Assembly (NCBI GenBank): GCA_036250195.1
Contig: JAVHZZ010000002.1
Span: 70,918,205 to 70,982,204, forward strand
DNA length: 64,000 bases
Direction: 5' to 3'
Origin: Mixophyes australis
Lineage: Eukaryota > Chordata > Amphibia > Anura > Limnodynastidae
Shown in pieces: positions 1 to 13,005 of this stretch. Both the position numbers and the translations under genes were made by a program. Each line of letters opens with the position of its first letter. Position 1 is the first letter of the stretch. Under the pieces are notes generated by a model. That model searched no databases. It was not told where the DNA came from and worked only from the letters and a program-made list of their open reading frames with translations.

Positions 1-77
1 CCAATACATTTGCTTGAATGAACTCAGCAGTAATCCCTATACTCTTGATGTTTTTTTTCACTATAGTCAACACTTAC

Positions 78-147
78 GTATTTATATTTAAGCGATTTCA
101 TTAATTTCACTACTACTGATGTGAGACTACAACTTGTAGCTCCATAG
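78..147 (-). CDS. Gene A, internal coding exon (third coding exon), product not recognised
   Basis: Read on the minus strand, this 70-nt exon has a textbook acceptor (seven T then GCAG before base 147) and a strong donor (GTAAGTG from base 77 down). Only one frame is open; it uses the first base to finish a codon and reads YGATSCSLTSVVV then KLMKSLKYKY, ending in phase 0. The exon at 10771-10819 ends two bases into a codon, so the junction makes an arginine codon and the frames fit exactly. The encoded stretch is mildly hydrophobic and then basic. I do not recognise the protein family. The gene must continue left of the window because this exon ends with a donor. Splice signals and phase are seen directly; that the exon is really used is inferred. 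Confidence 0.62.
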
Positions 148-3100
148 CTGCAAAAAAAGGTTTTACGTTTTGATGTACACGCACTGTGTGAGCTGGCACC
201 CAAAGGCAGATCTTGTCACTTTGCACAAGTGACAGGCAGCAGAACCAATGTGCCATTTGGAAACAAACTACATGAGATCCAGTATGACTGGAGCTTCTTG
301 GCTAGGTTGGAAGATCACCACAGAACAGGCCCATACAGTCCATCAGCAGTTATCTTACAACTACATGTTCCAGCATGCCTGGCAATGATCTGATCAATTT
401 CAAATGAACTAACACTGAGGCTGATTTTAGCCATTTAAGTCACATCATCAGCCCATCTGCCCAATACCAAGGAAATAAGTCTGAGTCTGTCTGATAAGAA
501 CTACTGTTCTTATCAGCTGTATTGGTTTCCCACTGTCTGTGGTTCCAACACAGCTAAAATAAAATATAATCTTCAGGGTAGTCCTCTTATTTTAAGAGAC
601 ATGAAGTGAGAGTTTGCAGCAGGAAACGAGAGAATGAAAGTGCAGGTAGAGAGACAAGCAGCCATAACTAGCTATCACATGTAGTGTCAATATAGTGACT
701 TTTCATTAAAATGGAACGAGGAAAGCACTAGTTAGTGCTGCTGAATACTAAATGTTAGGTTGTCAGTGTCCCATTAGCACACAACAATGGACAGCTCCTG
801 CAGACCAAGATGAAAGTGATACTTTTACTGTGGATTGTGACCTGCTGTGGTCAGTTAGTTAATTATTACACTTGTTTATTTACATTGCTTTCATTTGTAA
901 GGTGCAACATTTTATAAAGCTCTACAGAATATCGGGCTAATTCTAGGTCCTAATCGATTTAACACTAGTATACATACTGTATGCATATTATATAGTGGAA
1001 CATTTTTAACATCATCCCAAACTACCAAGTCTTGGTTGTACTGCTGTGGGTGATGTTTAGACACCTTTATACTCTATAATCTCAGTCAATCACCTAATGG
1101 ACATTAACAACCAAAGATGGCTACACACAGAAATGAAGATCTACGGATAACTTCACTTGGTACTGAGGAATGAATCCTTCCCATTGCCCTTCAAAAGCCT
1201 AACATTGATTTTCAATCTTTAGCACCTTAAGAAGAGACATGTCTGAGAACTGAGGTACTTTGCTTAGACTTTATAAAAAGACAGTGTAATTCCTCTAAGA
1301 ATGACAAAATGGCCTTTTCAGAATGCAAATATAGCTCCACAGTTCCCCCTACTATGGTGAACAACAGACTAAGGCTGGTCAGTATAATGCTAGTGCCTCT
1401 ATGGGGTAGGGGTGGATCTAGACGACTTATCAGGAGGTGGGGGGGAAACAGTCACTGTGATTGGTGGGCCCTGTCTCCACCTTCATTCCTAGCACTAGGT
1501 ACATGTGTCTGCAGGCCGCCAGAGGAAGCTGCCCGGTTGGGCAGGAATCCTGGCCACCAGACACATATACATAGTGTGCAGCCACAAGCAGCACACCCTT
1601 GCTAGAGAGAGGGGGCCTCTGGAACCGTCACTGCTATGGAGAGAGCGAGGTTGCAAAAAAACACCATCATGAATAGGATGCCCTTAAAAGACAACTTACC
1701 ACCCTCTAAAAGCACTGGGGCATGCTCCCCATGTTTCATGTTATTTTTTTATTAGAGAGCAGCATCTGAGGTCTGAGCTCTGGCAGCCGTCAGTCCCAGT
1801 ACTCCTAGTCTGCCACATGCTTTTTCTCTGCAAGTACCTGACCGTTACCTATGCTCAAACCACACAACTGCACATTCATTAATGAAAGCGGAGACATGAC
1901 CATAGTAATTATATTCACAAAGTACAGTACACATGTGCTGTGTACATTTCATTCACATCTGACATGAGCAGTATGATTCCGTCAGGGTACCAGAACAATA
2001 TACCGCAGGGATTTTCAAAACAACATGCTGAGAAACACTTGACATAATACGTTCTCATGAGGAGGCAATGTGCATTGAATTAAACTCGTGCCATACTAAA
2101 TGATAGCTTGTTAAAGTTGCTACTTCTGAAGGTATGACTGATAACTATGAAATAATGCACATAAGGGAGCATACTATTGCATTGTGTTTTCAGAGAGCAC
2201 ATGTAGTCTGTTACTGCTATTAATGGGTCAATAAATCTAAAATATAAATTGCTGTAATATTATGAAAATCCACCTTGTAAGTTTTTTAAACATACAAAGA
2301 AAATCCCAAATTGCAGCGGCTGGGCTGCAGTCATCTAATTAGGGCTATAAACACACTGCAACAAGCACTGTGTATACTTAGACTTCTGGAATGTTGAGCT
2401 CTGGAGAAGGGACCTAGTGTCAAGAGGGTGAACATATCAGATCTACAGTGGTTCTGGGACATGGCATCTCCATGTTTCTGCCACTCGGGAGTAAGGAAAG
2501 AATACAATAAATTAATTATCTGGAAACTTCCTTTAAGTCAGTTCTGATAAAATTCCCAGGAAGTCAGGTATTCAATGCCTGTAAAACATCACAGCTTGCA
2601 CATAACTGTTGGGAGTCATTTCTTCTCTGGTCAACGAATGCATATATTTTCTATCTCCTTAAAAAGATACTGCTGACTGCAATATGACCATGTTAAAGAT
2701 ATTACTTTATCACCTAATTTTATACCCCAAAAGGCTCCCTGTAGTGTCCTTGCATTGATTTACATTCAAAAAGTAGTTGGCATAGAAAGCAATTCTATCC
2801 CAATCACTCCCTTACCTCAAATATCATCTGACAAACATGTATATGGATAATAAACAAGTAGCACTTTTATGGAAAAACAACATGTATTCAGTTAGACTGG
2901 CCGTTTAGTGATCTTTATCCTTCTTCTATTCATGTTTAATATACAGTATGTAGTGTAGAATTCGCTAGGACAATGCTTTCTAAACTTCAAGGCTTATCTT
3001 CATTTTAAGTAGGCCCTCTTGTTTCCCTAAGTGTTTGTATACATCAGACCTGTCACTGTGGCCATGTTTGGTCTGAGCTGCAGTCACCGCTTTCTGAATG

Positions 3101-4072
3101 CAGCTTAACTAGCTATGCAGAAACAATCATCATTCATTGTGGAGTCTGGAAGGAAACGGATGCAACATGTCCTATTATCTTGTGTCCCCTATTGTCTTGT
3201 ATCCATGCGCATTTAGTGTCCGCTCTAACAAAGACCAAAGGTACCATAGGTGCAGGGAAGATGACCATGTGTATGAGTTGGATATAAAAAGTGGGATGAA
3301 TGGTTTACGAGACAAACATTTAAACTTAACAAAAAAAACCTCACAAAAGTAAAAATAAAATCAACTATATACACACATAATATATCTATTGTGTGTGAAT
3401 ATTCTTTTTAACCAAGTTTACGTATAATACAATCTTTTCTATTATTGTTAAAATGTAGTATAAACATTCAATAAAGCTATGATAGACATGTCCTCAGTGA
3501 AGGTTATGATTATTACACAGAGAAGTCATGGTTCTGTAGGCGTCGGGAGATCCACCTGTACTAGAGTCTACTGCGGCATAAAAACACAATATACCTGTGC
3601 AACAGTAATACAAAATGTACTTGTTTGTTTAGGAGTTTATCAAAGTGTTACCCAGCATGCGTTAAGCAAATAAAAAATTCAAGTATGAGCTTTTAAATAC
3701 AATATATTGATTACATAACACTGAAGACAAGATCACTAAGTTTCACTAATGTCACAACTTTATTTCAACAAAACAAAAAAAGTTACTTTATTTGCCTTCT
3801 GCTGGACCTCCAGAGTACATACTGATGGTTTAGGACACATGCTAAATCCCATCAGCTTTGTTCCCTCCTCCAGACTTATATCCAGACCGGTGCTCTCAAA
3901 ATAGAATTCCCACAACTGTTCTTACAGCTCAGCTATTTTCTGTCGGCGTTAAACACATCCTGAGGAAAAACTCTTTTCTTAGCTAGAACACAATACGTAC
4001 TGATGGTTGTGTCCTTGCCAACACTGTACTGCATAAAACTGTTTCCAGGTAATATTTGTACAAGTGACACTA
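148..4072. other. Gene A intron (left part), no gene seen
   Basis: This AT-rich stretch lies between two gene A exons. I see no RNA gene and no convincing coding region. The open frame at 1309-1605 has no splice or codon signature. A short segment at 2816-2863 has exon-like borders but does not fit the phase of its neighbours. Confidence 0.4.
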
Positions 4073-4073
4073 T

Positions 4074-4302
4074 GGAGCCGATTCAATTCCGCCATATTAA
4101 TCAAGGAAAACTAGGTACTAATACTATTATTGTTATAACTGTCATTTTAACCTGGATTTTTCTCGTGGCCTCAAGGGCTAGAAGCAAAAATCTGTGTTAA
4201 AATTACCGTACTAACGGTAATACTGCGCATTTACCATAGTTACAGTAATAGTGAGCTGGCCGCATTATTCCTAAAATAACGCAGCCAAATTGATTAGGCC
4301 CC
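4074..4302. mobile_element. Palindromic MITE, Harbinger-like (copy A)
   Basis: Its ends read GGAGCCGATTCAATT and, inverted, GGGGCCTAATCAATTTGG. The two arms share a block of alternating GGTAAT/ATTACC motifs around ACGGTAATACTGCGC. The flanks show a TAT/TAT duplication. Related copies in this window lie at 8386, 9490, 39930, 45807 and 56551. There is no coding capacity, so it is a non-autonomous element. Confidence 0.55.
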
Positions 4303-4585
4303 TATAAGTTTATTGGAATACTTCTCAAACACTGAAGTAAATTATGCAAAACAATGAAAGTTTCTAAATTTCACAGAGCAGCAATCCAGTTCTTGTGACT
4401 TAAAAGTTTGTAGTCTAGCAAAGATTTAAAAAAAAAAAAAATAATAAAAAAAAAAAATTGAGACGGTACCTAACTTTGATGCAAACACTAACAAGATCCT
4501 ATAGTTATATGTGATTTGAGACAGGTGTGGCGCGCTGATACCGAACTATGCATTTAACAAAATGGCGCTGGACATAATCTATTTG

Positions 4586-6155
4586 TACAGTTATGGCCAA
4601 AAGTTTTGAGAATGACACAAATATTATTTTCCACAAAGTCTGCTGCCTCAGTTTTTATGATGGCAAATTGCATATATTCCAGAATGTCATGAAGAGTGAT
4701 CAGATGAATTGCAATTAATTTCAAAGTCCCTCTTTGCATGACAATGAACTTTATCCCAAGAACAACATTTCCACTGCATTTAAACCCTGCCACAAAAGGA
4801 CCAGTTGACATCAGGTCAGTGATTCTCTCGTTAACACAGGTGAGAGTGTTGACCAGGACAAGGCTGGAGATCACGGTCATGCTCATTGAGTTAGAATAAC
4901 AGAGACTTTATGGAAACTTTAAAAGGAGGGTGGTGCTTGAAATTATTGCTCTCCCTCTGTTTACCATGGTTAGCTGCAAGGAAACACGTGAAGTCATTAT
5001 TGCTTTGCACAAAAAGGGCTTCACAGGCAAGGATATTGCTGCTAGTAAGATTGCACCTAAATAAACCATTTATCGGATCATCAAGAACTTCAAGGAGAGA
5101 GGTTCAATAGTTGTAAAGAAGGTTTCAGGGCGCCCAAGAACGTCCACCAAGCGCCAGGACAGTCTCTTAAAGTTGATTCAGCTGCAGGATGGGGGCACCA
5201 CCAGTGCAGAGCTTGCTCAGGAATGGCAGCAGACAGGTGTAAGTGCATCTGCACGCACAGTCGAGGACTTTGGAGGATTGCCTGGTGTCAAGAAGGCCAA
5301 GCAAAGAAGCCACTTCTCTCCAAGAAAAACATCAGGGACAGACAGATATTCTGCAAAAGGTACAATGATTGAACTGCTGAGGACTGGGGGTAAACCCATT
5401 TTCTCTAATGAATCTCCTTTTAGATTGTTAGGGGAATCTGGAAAAATGCTTGTGTGGAGAAGGAAGGGTGAGCGCTACCATCAGTCCTGTGTCATGACAA
5501 CAGTAAAGCATCCGGAGACCATTCATGTGTAGGGTTTCTTCTGAGCCAAGAGTGTGGGCTCACTCACAATTTTGCCTAAGCACACAGCCATGAATAAAAA
5601 ATGGTACTAAAACATCCTCCAAGAGCAACTTCTCCCAACCATCCAAGAACAGTTTGGTGACAAACAATGCCTTTTCCAGCATGATGGAGCACCTTGCCAT
5701 GAGGCAAAAGTAATAACTAAGTGGCTCGGGGACCAAAACATCGAAATTTGGGTCCATGGCCAAGAAAGTCCCCAGACCTTAATCCCATTCAGAACTTGTA
5801 GTCAATCCTCAAGAGGCGGGTGGACAAACAAAAACCCACAAAATCTGACAAATTCCAAGCATTGAGTAGGCAAGAATGGGCAGCCATCAGTCAGTACGTG
5901 GTCCAGAAGTTGATTGACATCATGCCAGGGCGAACTGCAGAGGTCTTCAAAAAGAAGGGTCAACACTGCAAATATTTACTGTTTACATAAACTTAATGTA
6001 ATTGTCAATAAAAGTCTTTGACACTTATGAAATGCTTGTAATTTTACTTCAGTATACCATAGCAACATCTGACAAAAAGATCTAAAAACACTGAAAGCAG
6101 CAAACTTTGTGAAAACCAATACTTGTGTCATTCTCAAATCTTTTGCCCATGAGTA
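4586..6155 (+). mobile_element. Tc1/mariner element with decayed transposase
   Basis: This is a Tc1-type DNA transposon about 1.57 kb long. The left terminus begins TA-CAGTTATGGCCAAAAG and carries TTTTGAGAATGACACAA; the right end carries the inverted match TTGTGTCATTCTCAAATC and ends near a TA. The transposase runs on the plus strand. Its helix-turn-helix part is visible around 4975-5270 (KKVSGRPRTSTKRQDSL). Part of the catalytic domain is visible at 5650-5830, including QHDGAPCH with the second catalytic aspartate, and then a damaged proline-rich segment. The frame is broken by stops and shifts, for example an early stop in the DNA-binding part and a shift after the HDG motif. The element is therefore inactive. 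It lies inside a gene A intron in the opposite orientation to the gene. Confidence 0.88.
5173..5532 (+). pseudogene. Tc1 transposase fragment
   Basis: This is the longest surviving open stretch of the Tc1 transposase. It starts inside the DNA-binding domain (QLQDGGTTSAELAQEW) and runs into the first part of the catalytic core. Intact Tc1 transposases are about 340 residues; here 119 remain in frame, and the rest of the protein is spread over other frames up to about 5990. It has no host function that I can see. Confidence 0.75.
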
Positions 6156-8385
6156 TGTCAGGGAGTCTGGCATCCATATTGCCGTCATACATACACTGTG
6201 GGTCACAAATTCAGGTACTGAGGGTTATTTATGCAATTATTGGACAAGATATTCGACTACAGCCTTTCTTACCTCTTATAACTCCTTCTTTCCTCTTCAA
6301 CATAGATATCTACACACAACTTTCATCCCACTGGAATTAATCATGTTTTTGAAATGACAAAAAGGTCATGTAAACTGGTGTGCATCGGGCAAGCTGCCCA
6401 TTTGGTCAAATCAGACAACATTCGACACTTAAGCGTAACAGCAACAAGCATCACAGACTGAAGAGGACTGCACACGCAGGCCAGTAGTGGTCATCTTCCC
6501 AACACATTTACTGGCATGATTGTGATTTAAATACATTTTGACTGATTTAAGGGAATTGCGGTTGTTATCTGATCAACTGCCCAAATATCGCCTGCATTAC
6601 TGCACTCATGACTGGACTCATGTACTGTGCTAAGCAATTCACTGATAATTAAATAATCTGATTACATCAGGCAGAGTGTATTTAGCTTGAAAGCAACATA
6701 TTGTTGGTAGTCAAATTTGCATTAGAGTATTGCAAACCAATGTTAAAGTAATCTGAATATGGAACCCCCTTTAAAGAACCCAACCCTTTATTCTTTTTCC
6801 TTTTAAAGCCATTAAATTTACTGCTATCTGGCAGAAGGTCCCTATGCCTGGGACACCCACAATTCACCAAGAGACTCACCACCAGCCTTCACAGTAGGGG
6901 ACATGAACTTTGAATGAATCCACAGCTCATTGCAAATCTATTGATTGCAGTGATTGAATGGTTTTAATGCTGACTGCATGGCATAGGTCTACTAAAAGGA
7001 TATGAATAAAATCAAGAGCTAAAAATCATTAAAAAAAAATCAATGTATAATTATGAAGTTATAAAACAAAACAAAACAGTAAGCAATAAAGAAAAACATG
7101 TTGAATTAAAGGATTTCTGTCTCTATAGCAACAGTTTGCTTATACAAGCATGTCACAACTTAATTTAAGACTCTACTACTAGCCAACTGAAAATAGCTAC
7201 TAACTCCTGGGGTTCAACTGGTTCTGTAATACAGAACTGGCAAATCAATTCTGTTCAGCCCTTTAAATTGCAGCAGGGGAAGAGGGGGTATTGTAAGCAG
7301 GAGAACCAATCACAAGCTATAATCTCTTGGTCTTCCCACTCACACCCACCCTCTCAGTTTTCCGCCAGGCTGCGTGAAGAACCGAAGGAGCTTCAGGAAA
7401 AACAGCTATACAAAGCATCTCCAGGCTAGAGTAGGGAGAAGATTACTAGGCCGTATATAGTAGAACGCAACTAGTAGATGAAAGTGCAGCTCTAAGGCAC
7501 ATATTTTCTTCATTAAATAAGATTAAAACATTATGTTGGCATCTGCCATGTTTTCCACATTACAGTTAAAATGAATGATAAGGTTATATAAGCAATCTCT
7601 GGTTATTATATATGACTGCCTAAGGGCTCATGGTCAACTTTTTGCTGCAGACTGCAATTACAGGTGTTTGTTTCCCATTAAAGAATCCGTCGTCTGCACT
7701 AAGCAGAGTCACGAAAATTGTCTATTTTCCTCTGAGCAAGCAATTCCATAGCGAACTGTAAATGAGAACTTCTGCCCCCAGAACTCAATACAGTGAAAGC
7801 AGTGTACAGATTGAGTTTGGCAAGAGGATCCATTCAAGCTTTTCTTGCACTCACTCAAGAGACCAACTGAAGCCAAAACAATTCTGGTGAAAGTACAGCC
7901 TGTGTTGTAGGTTATTTTTACTTTTACACAATTGCATGATGTTTGCCCCCCAAGTAGAGGGATAAATGCAGAGATTTTTTTCAAGCTTTGAATGACAAGG
8001 ACTGTATACAAGTAGAATTTCCTATGTTGCTTCCTATTAAAAACATTTGAGATCATTTACAGCCCAATCTCCTTACCTTCCTTATTTTTAACACCCTCAG
8101 GTCCCCCCTTGGGGGTGTCCGACACCCTGGGTAACGGCTCATGATTAGAAAGGCACTGCAGTCGTCCAGACAGAGGCTGGCATTAGCGGGGAGAGGTGCA
8201 CACCAACTGTACCAGGACCCTACTGAACTTTATATAAAGGATATATCCATACATCAAAGTTAGAATCTGTGTACATTGGAGGTTTGGGGAGGGGAGGGGG
8301 GGGGGGGTCACAGAAAAGTCTTGCAATGCAATAGAAGCACAACTATGGCTAATAAAAAAAAAAAATTAAATAAATAAACTAAGGG
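6156..8385. other. Gene A intron, no gene seen; weak exon-like segment at its right end
   Basis: No transposon or RNA gene is recognised between the Tc1 element and the MITE at 8386. A 100-nt segment at 8077-8176 on the minus strand has usable splice signals, but its phase does not allow it to be joined between the supported gene A exons. A run of 12 G lies near 8297-8308. Confidence 0.35.
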
Positions 8386-8565
8386 GTAGATTCAATTAGC
8401 CGCGTAGTCCGTGCATTACCACCGTTACTGCAGTAATTTCTCTTCAGATTTTTGCTCATGGCTCGCAGAGCTGCGACCAAAAAGCAGCAGAGAAATTACC
8501 ATTGTACCGGTAATAATGCGCAGCTATTACTGTAGTAACGGTCATAGTGCGCGGGCCGTGTTGTT
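8386..8565. mobile_element. Palindromic MITE (copy B)
   Basis: It starts GGGGTAGATTCAATTAGCC and contains a central hairpin in which GCTCGCAG and CTGCGAG-like arms flank AGAGCTGCGA. Complementary arms around it hold AGTAATTTCT and AGAAATTACC. It belongs to the same family as the copies at 4074 and 56551, and its right end is less well preserved. Confidence 0.5.
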
Positions 8566-9489
8566 CTTCTGTACCTAAGTGAGCAATCTTTGTTAATGTC
8601 TTTAAAATAAAGAATGAGTATTTTATGTAGTGTCTACGTCCTTCTGTGCACCCTGAGCAGCTCTGAATTGTGCTGTGATGTTTGAGGCTGGATATGGTAT
8701 AGTTCCATCGCTCATTGTTCTAGCTTTACCTTTTTTATTAACAGCACTTTATGAAAGCAGTAAGGTGTGAAAATCTGTTACCTGGAGGAGTTTACTGTCT
8801 GCCTTATTTGCTTAAGAAATAAGACTACTAAAACTAAACTCAAGTCTTGTTCTTGAGCATTGTATTATGGGCCTACTACTGAGAGCGCCTGGAATCCAGA
8901 AGACTTCTGTTATCACAACTTCCCTATAAAAACGGGTTTTACAAACTGCAACAGAGTAGTATTAGAGAACAATCCTTGTGACTGCTGTTGGATCAGCCAA
9001 GTATATATGTTTAGGCAGCATCCTGGGCACACAATATATTATTACAGGATGCACATTTAGGTCATTTCCCACTATTTACTATTTTGGAGTCTTGGCAGTA
9101 CAAATTTATCTGGATTGTCTAGCTGTTGCTTGTAACGATCCCAATTATGATGCAGTGTAATATAAACAGATACACAGGGCATCAACTGTTCTACTATCTC
9201 AACCTTTTCTGAATGAGAGTGGTCAGTATAACTGATAAAATAGGTCCTCCTGATTGTATTAACATGAGAACAAGGAACTCCATGGTTGAAATACATTATC
9301 TATTATTTCAAAATAAAATATGTGAAAATACACTTACACAGCAGGGAAAAGATGGTATTACATAAATTGCAGCTACGTGTCTAGGAATGCGATACGTTTT
9401 CACAAATAGGGCAGCAACCACTCAGCAATTAATGACGCTTTTCAGAGAAATCTGATCCATTCTGACAATGATGGCTGGTAAGACAAATA

Positions 9490-9707
9490 GGGGCAGATTC
9501 AATTTGGCAGAAGGTTCCACAATGTGTCTCCGCAACATTCCGCAGGCACACGGCGCCTCCATGTTTTGACTCAAATTTCCACTCATTTCCCCCCGCATCT
9601 TATAGAGGTGCGGGAACAAATTACCAGCGATTCATTGCGGTAATGGCTGGCACAGTGCGCTGTGATAGCTGCCGGCATCTCCCCACTGAACTAACCCTCT
9701 ATTGAAA
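9490..9707. mobile_element. Palindromic MITE, diverged (copy C)
   Basis: The left end reads GGGGCAGATTCAATTTGGC. The interior has GC-rich arms around GTGCGGGAACAAATTACC, and the right end degenerates near 9700. It is assigned by its terminal motif only. Confidence 0.35.
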
Positions 9708-10770
9708 CACACATTATTTTAAGTGTTGTTTCTCTTTAATAACTGCATACACTGTAGATGGGTGTTAGCCTGCAAAATTCCTTGAAACTACCATGGAACA
9801 GATATACTAACACTTGAGAACATTTTGACAAGGTTATGTATTTATTTTACCTTATTCAAACATGCAGAACATCTGAAAACTAGCACAACTGTATGTGATT
9901 TACCACCAAACTTTAAGAACTTGAAAACAAACTTTCAAATCGTGGTGTAAAAATAATCATATGTAAAAATTAATGTTTTAATCCCAAAAAGGAAAAGGGT
10001 ACTCAAGGGGGCAATCCTCAAGCAGCATTAGGAATGTATCAGTCATCTTCTACTGTAAACTGCTTTAGGATTGGCAAACAATATAATACAGATTTCAGTC
10101 CATACACAAAAGTATGGTCCTTCAACAAATGTCTTACAGAGGAAATGGCGATTCCTTTCAAAATACATGCCACAGCTGCACCACAGAAAAAACACACACA
10201 CATTGGAAGCATTTCAGATAGTTAAAAAGTTATTCCTCTACAATACTATCCTTTTCCATACAGCCTGGGTAACGACCACATTACAGTTCTCAGGGCACAT
10301 AGGTATGTGTTCTGCCTTATTAAATACACAAATTCTACTTCAGCTCTGGAGGCGGCTATAGGGAAGCCTAAAGGCACAACGTAACAAAGGCATATTTTAC
10401 CATTCACACATATTTATGGAAAAGTTCTGAAACGAAGACAGAACTTGATTGGCTACATTCAGCAAGGACGGGTAAAACCAACATATTAAAGAGGAACTAA
10501 AGCCACCACCCACCCACTGACAGTACTGCAGAGCAGGGTTGTCACTTTGCTGTGGATCTCAGTGACAGCAGCTTAAGCTTCTTTCTCAAACTCACAGCAA
10601 CAAGTTGTTTCATTAGTTAAACCAATATTACCATTTCATAAACAGAAGACACAGGACTTATGCACGAAAACCATTGTGGCGTCACAAGTTGAAATTACTT
10701 ATTTCATTGGCCGAAATCACCTATGAATTCATAAGACAAAAAAAGTCTGAAACAAATTAGATTCGCTCAC

Positions 10771-10819
10771 CGTACTAACAAGGCTTTATTATCTCTTGCA
10801 ATATGCCAAGAACTAACCA
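10771..10819 (-). CDS. Gene A, internal coding exon (second coding exon)
   Basis: On the minus strand the acceptor is excellent: a pyrimidine-rich run ending CCTCTCTGTAG. The donor is GTGAGCG from base 10770 down. The exon is 49 nt, too short to show up as a long open frame. Joined to the start-codon exon at 13006-13151 (which ends one base into a codon) it reads VVSSWHIARDNKALLV and leaves two bases, CG. These combine with the first base of the exon at 78-147. Three exons fitting in phase with strong splice sites is unlikely by chance. The protein is not recognised. Confidence 0.62.
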
Positions 10820-13005
10820 CTACAGAGAGGTAGAAGTAATGTAATAAGCTGGGATCACGTTGGCATGGGGTTGTGGTACACAAGTTTGTGTATTCTGGGT
10901 ACAGGACAGTAAAAGATGGGCATTAGACGTTTATACTGGGCTTTACGATGCTATTGTGGTAACAGGACTGCTGTATACATTATCCACTCTCTTACTTGTT
11001 TTGCTGGAAAATGGCTTAAGCGCTGTGTGTTTTTTAATTATGTTTTAGGATACTATAATATTTCAGACACATTTTTTGCCTGCACCTTCGTTCCATCAGT
11101 AACTGGTTTTCCAAAATAAAAGTAGACAAACCTCCTCACTGTGCTACCTGTGGCTGTTATTGGCGCAGCCACTTGTGCCGTCAATCAGACTAATTTTATT
11201 GCTGTGCTTATTTAGTGTGCTTATTCAACGTGTACACTTTTTTGTTGTATCTCACACTCTTTATACTACACTGACTTTATTGAGCAGCACTGTTGTAGAG
11301 CTAGAGGTGAACCATACGAAGTTACTTTTAGATGGATTTCAGAACATTTACAAAAATAGAGGAGAGTGTAGACCCTCACAATTGTACATACCTCGTGTCT
11401 AGTTTAACATTATTTCAGTTTTGAGGGGTTTAGATCAAGAGTGTGAGTGCAGAATATCACTGCAGTCCAAACTGAAGTGGCTGCGGAGATGTAACACGTT
11501 CCTAAAAGCTTTACATGTAAATGTCCCTAGTACCCATTTCATAAACATAGTTATACAGGATAAGTTAATCCTCTTGTTAAAACATAGCATTTATTGAGAT
11601 TGTAGCGCTTTGTTCTATGTAACCATTTAATACAAAACATTTTTGAGATTTATCTATATTACCATGCCAATGAGAGTACATATCTAAAGTACCTACATTA
11701 AGGAATATTACATTAAGGCTGTGACTGCAGCTACTTGTAGCCATATTCCTAAATATTCTCTGTACAGTGCTGCATAAACAATACTAATAAACAAACTTGT
11801 GTGCACATTTACTTATCTCAAGATAGATATCTGAAACGTGTATAAACTCATCGGTATGGTGTGGGTCAGTGTTAGTAGATACAAGGGTAACTCCAGGAAG
11901 CAGTAGTTTCCTCACATTTTGTATATAACTTTAAAAGCTTAGTGCCACTATTCTCTAACTCTTACTATAGCATTTACCATAAGTTAACAATTCAGCTAAT
12001 AGAATCAAACCATCTACATCTTTTACCTCTCAAGTTACAGGTACTTATAACAGTCTAAGTTATCTGCAGCTTCTTCCTCCATTGTTCGCCGACACTATCT
12101 CTCTTTCTGGCCCTCACACACGTCACCCCCGATGTCAGGGGACTTAAAACTGCAAGTGCAAATCACTTCGTGCTGGCAATTTGTCGCTACTTCCTGGTGG
12201 AAAGTCAAAATGCCATTGTGTATAGATTCAAGCTCTAGCACATCTCTCTGGTATATGAGAACTTGTTGTCTATACAAAACCAGCAAATAAAGTGAAATTA
12301 ACTTATAGGTTTAATTTGCCCACACATGGGTCAATTGCAGAACGTCAGGACGAGCTGCCAATTTAATCGCTATATCTGGCCATTTGCCCCCAGATGAGGT
12401 TGAAACAGACTGCACACACTGCCTCAGCACGGTGGCCAAGTGGTTAGCACTTCTGCCTCACAGCACTGTGGTCATGAGTTGGATTCCCAACCACGGCCTT
12501 ATCTGTGTGGAGTTTGTATGTTCTCCCAGTGTTTGCGTGGGTTTCCTCCAGGTGCAATGGTTTCCTCCCACACTCCAAAAACATACTAGTAGGTTAATTA
12601 GCTGCTATTAAATTGCCCTTAGTCTCTATCGATCTGTGTGTGTGTGTTAGGGGATTTAGACTGTGAGCACCAATGGGGCAGGGACTGATGTGAGTTCTCT
12701 GTACAGCGCTGCGGAATTAGTGGCGCTATATAAATAGCTGCTGATGATGATGATGATAATAATGGTTATCTTTGTAGTGCATTTACCAACATGCATTATA
12801 GTGAGCCAATTGATTTCAGTCAGGTTATTAACGTGCAAAGGCTGGTTTTCTGACCACACATGCTATGGTATTGGACCGATTGTCAATAATGGATACTGTA
12901 GCATGTCTTATTACATATAACAGCTTCTTGTTGACGTATTAACAAGCGAGACTTGTTGTGGAGGAACAACATAATACTAAAACATGGTATTGGTCGCACA
13001 CTTAC
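10820..13005. other. Gene A intron containing a SINE
   Basis: This is a unique-looking intron between two coding exons. Apart from the SINE at 12425-12762 I see nothing definite. A minus-strand segment near 12020-12090 has an ATG followed by MEEEAADNLDCYK, but it has no matching splice structure. Confidence 0.45.
12425..12762 (+). mobile_element. tRNA-derived SINE, full-length copy
   Basis: It begins CAGCACGGTGGCCAAGTGG. It has an RNA polymerase III A-box-like segment (TGGCCAAGTGGTTAGCAC), and a B-box-like segment (GAGTTGGATTCCC) follows about 40 bases later. The body ends with GCGCTATATAAATAG and a short GATGAT tail. Six more copies in this window share this body (14155, 25492, 31991, 39160, 54928, 58297). 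The call rests on the internal promoter pattern and the shared body; the family name is not determined. Confidence 0.72.

Noticed and set aside
1309..1605. 98-codon plus-strand open frame
   Set aside because: No homology recognised, no splice signals, low-complexity arginine/tryptophan composition from a GC-rich patch.
1703..1760. Strong GTAAGTTG donor on the minus strand
   Set aside because: The only open frame before it is closed by TAATAA a few codons upstream, and no acceptor lies between.
2816..2863. A 48-nt minus-strand segment with acceptor CCATAAAAG and donor GTAAGG
   Set aside because: It is open only in phase 0 and does not fit between exons ending in phase 2 and starting in phase 2. 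Its encoded peptide is not recognised.
8077..8176. Extra gene A exon (minus strand) with acceptor TAATGCCAG and donor GTAAGG
   Set aside because: Two frames are open, and none can be placed between the exons at 10771 and 78 without breaking the phase. It could belong to an alternative transcript but is not supported.
12020..12090. Possible start of a gene on the minus strand (MEEEAADNLDCYK)
   Set aside because: No clear donor or matching upstream exon; the frame stops shortly after.
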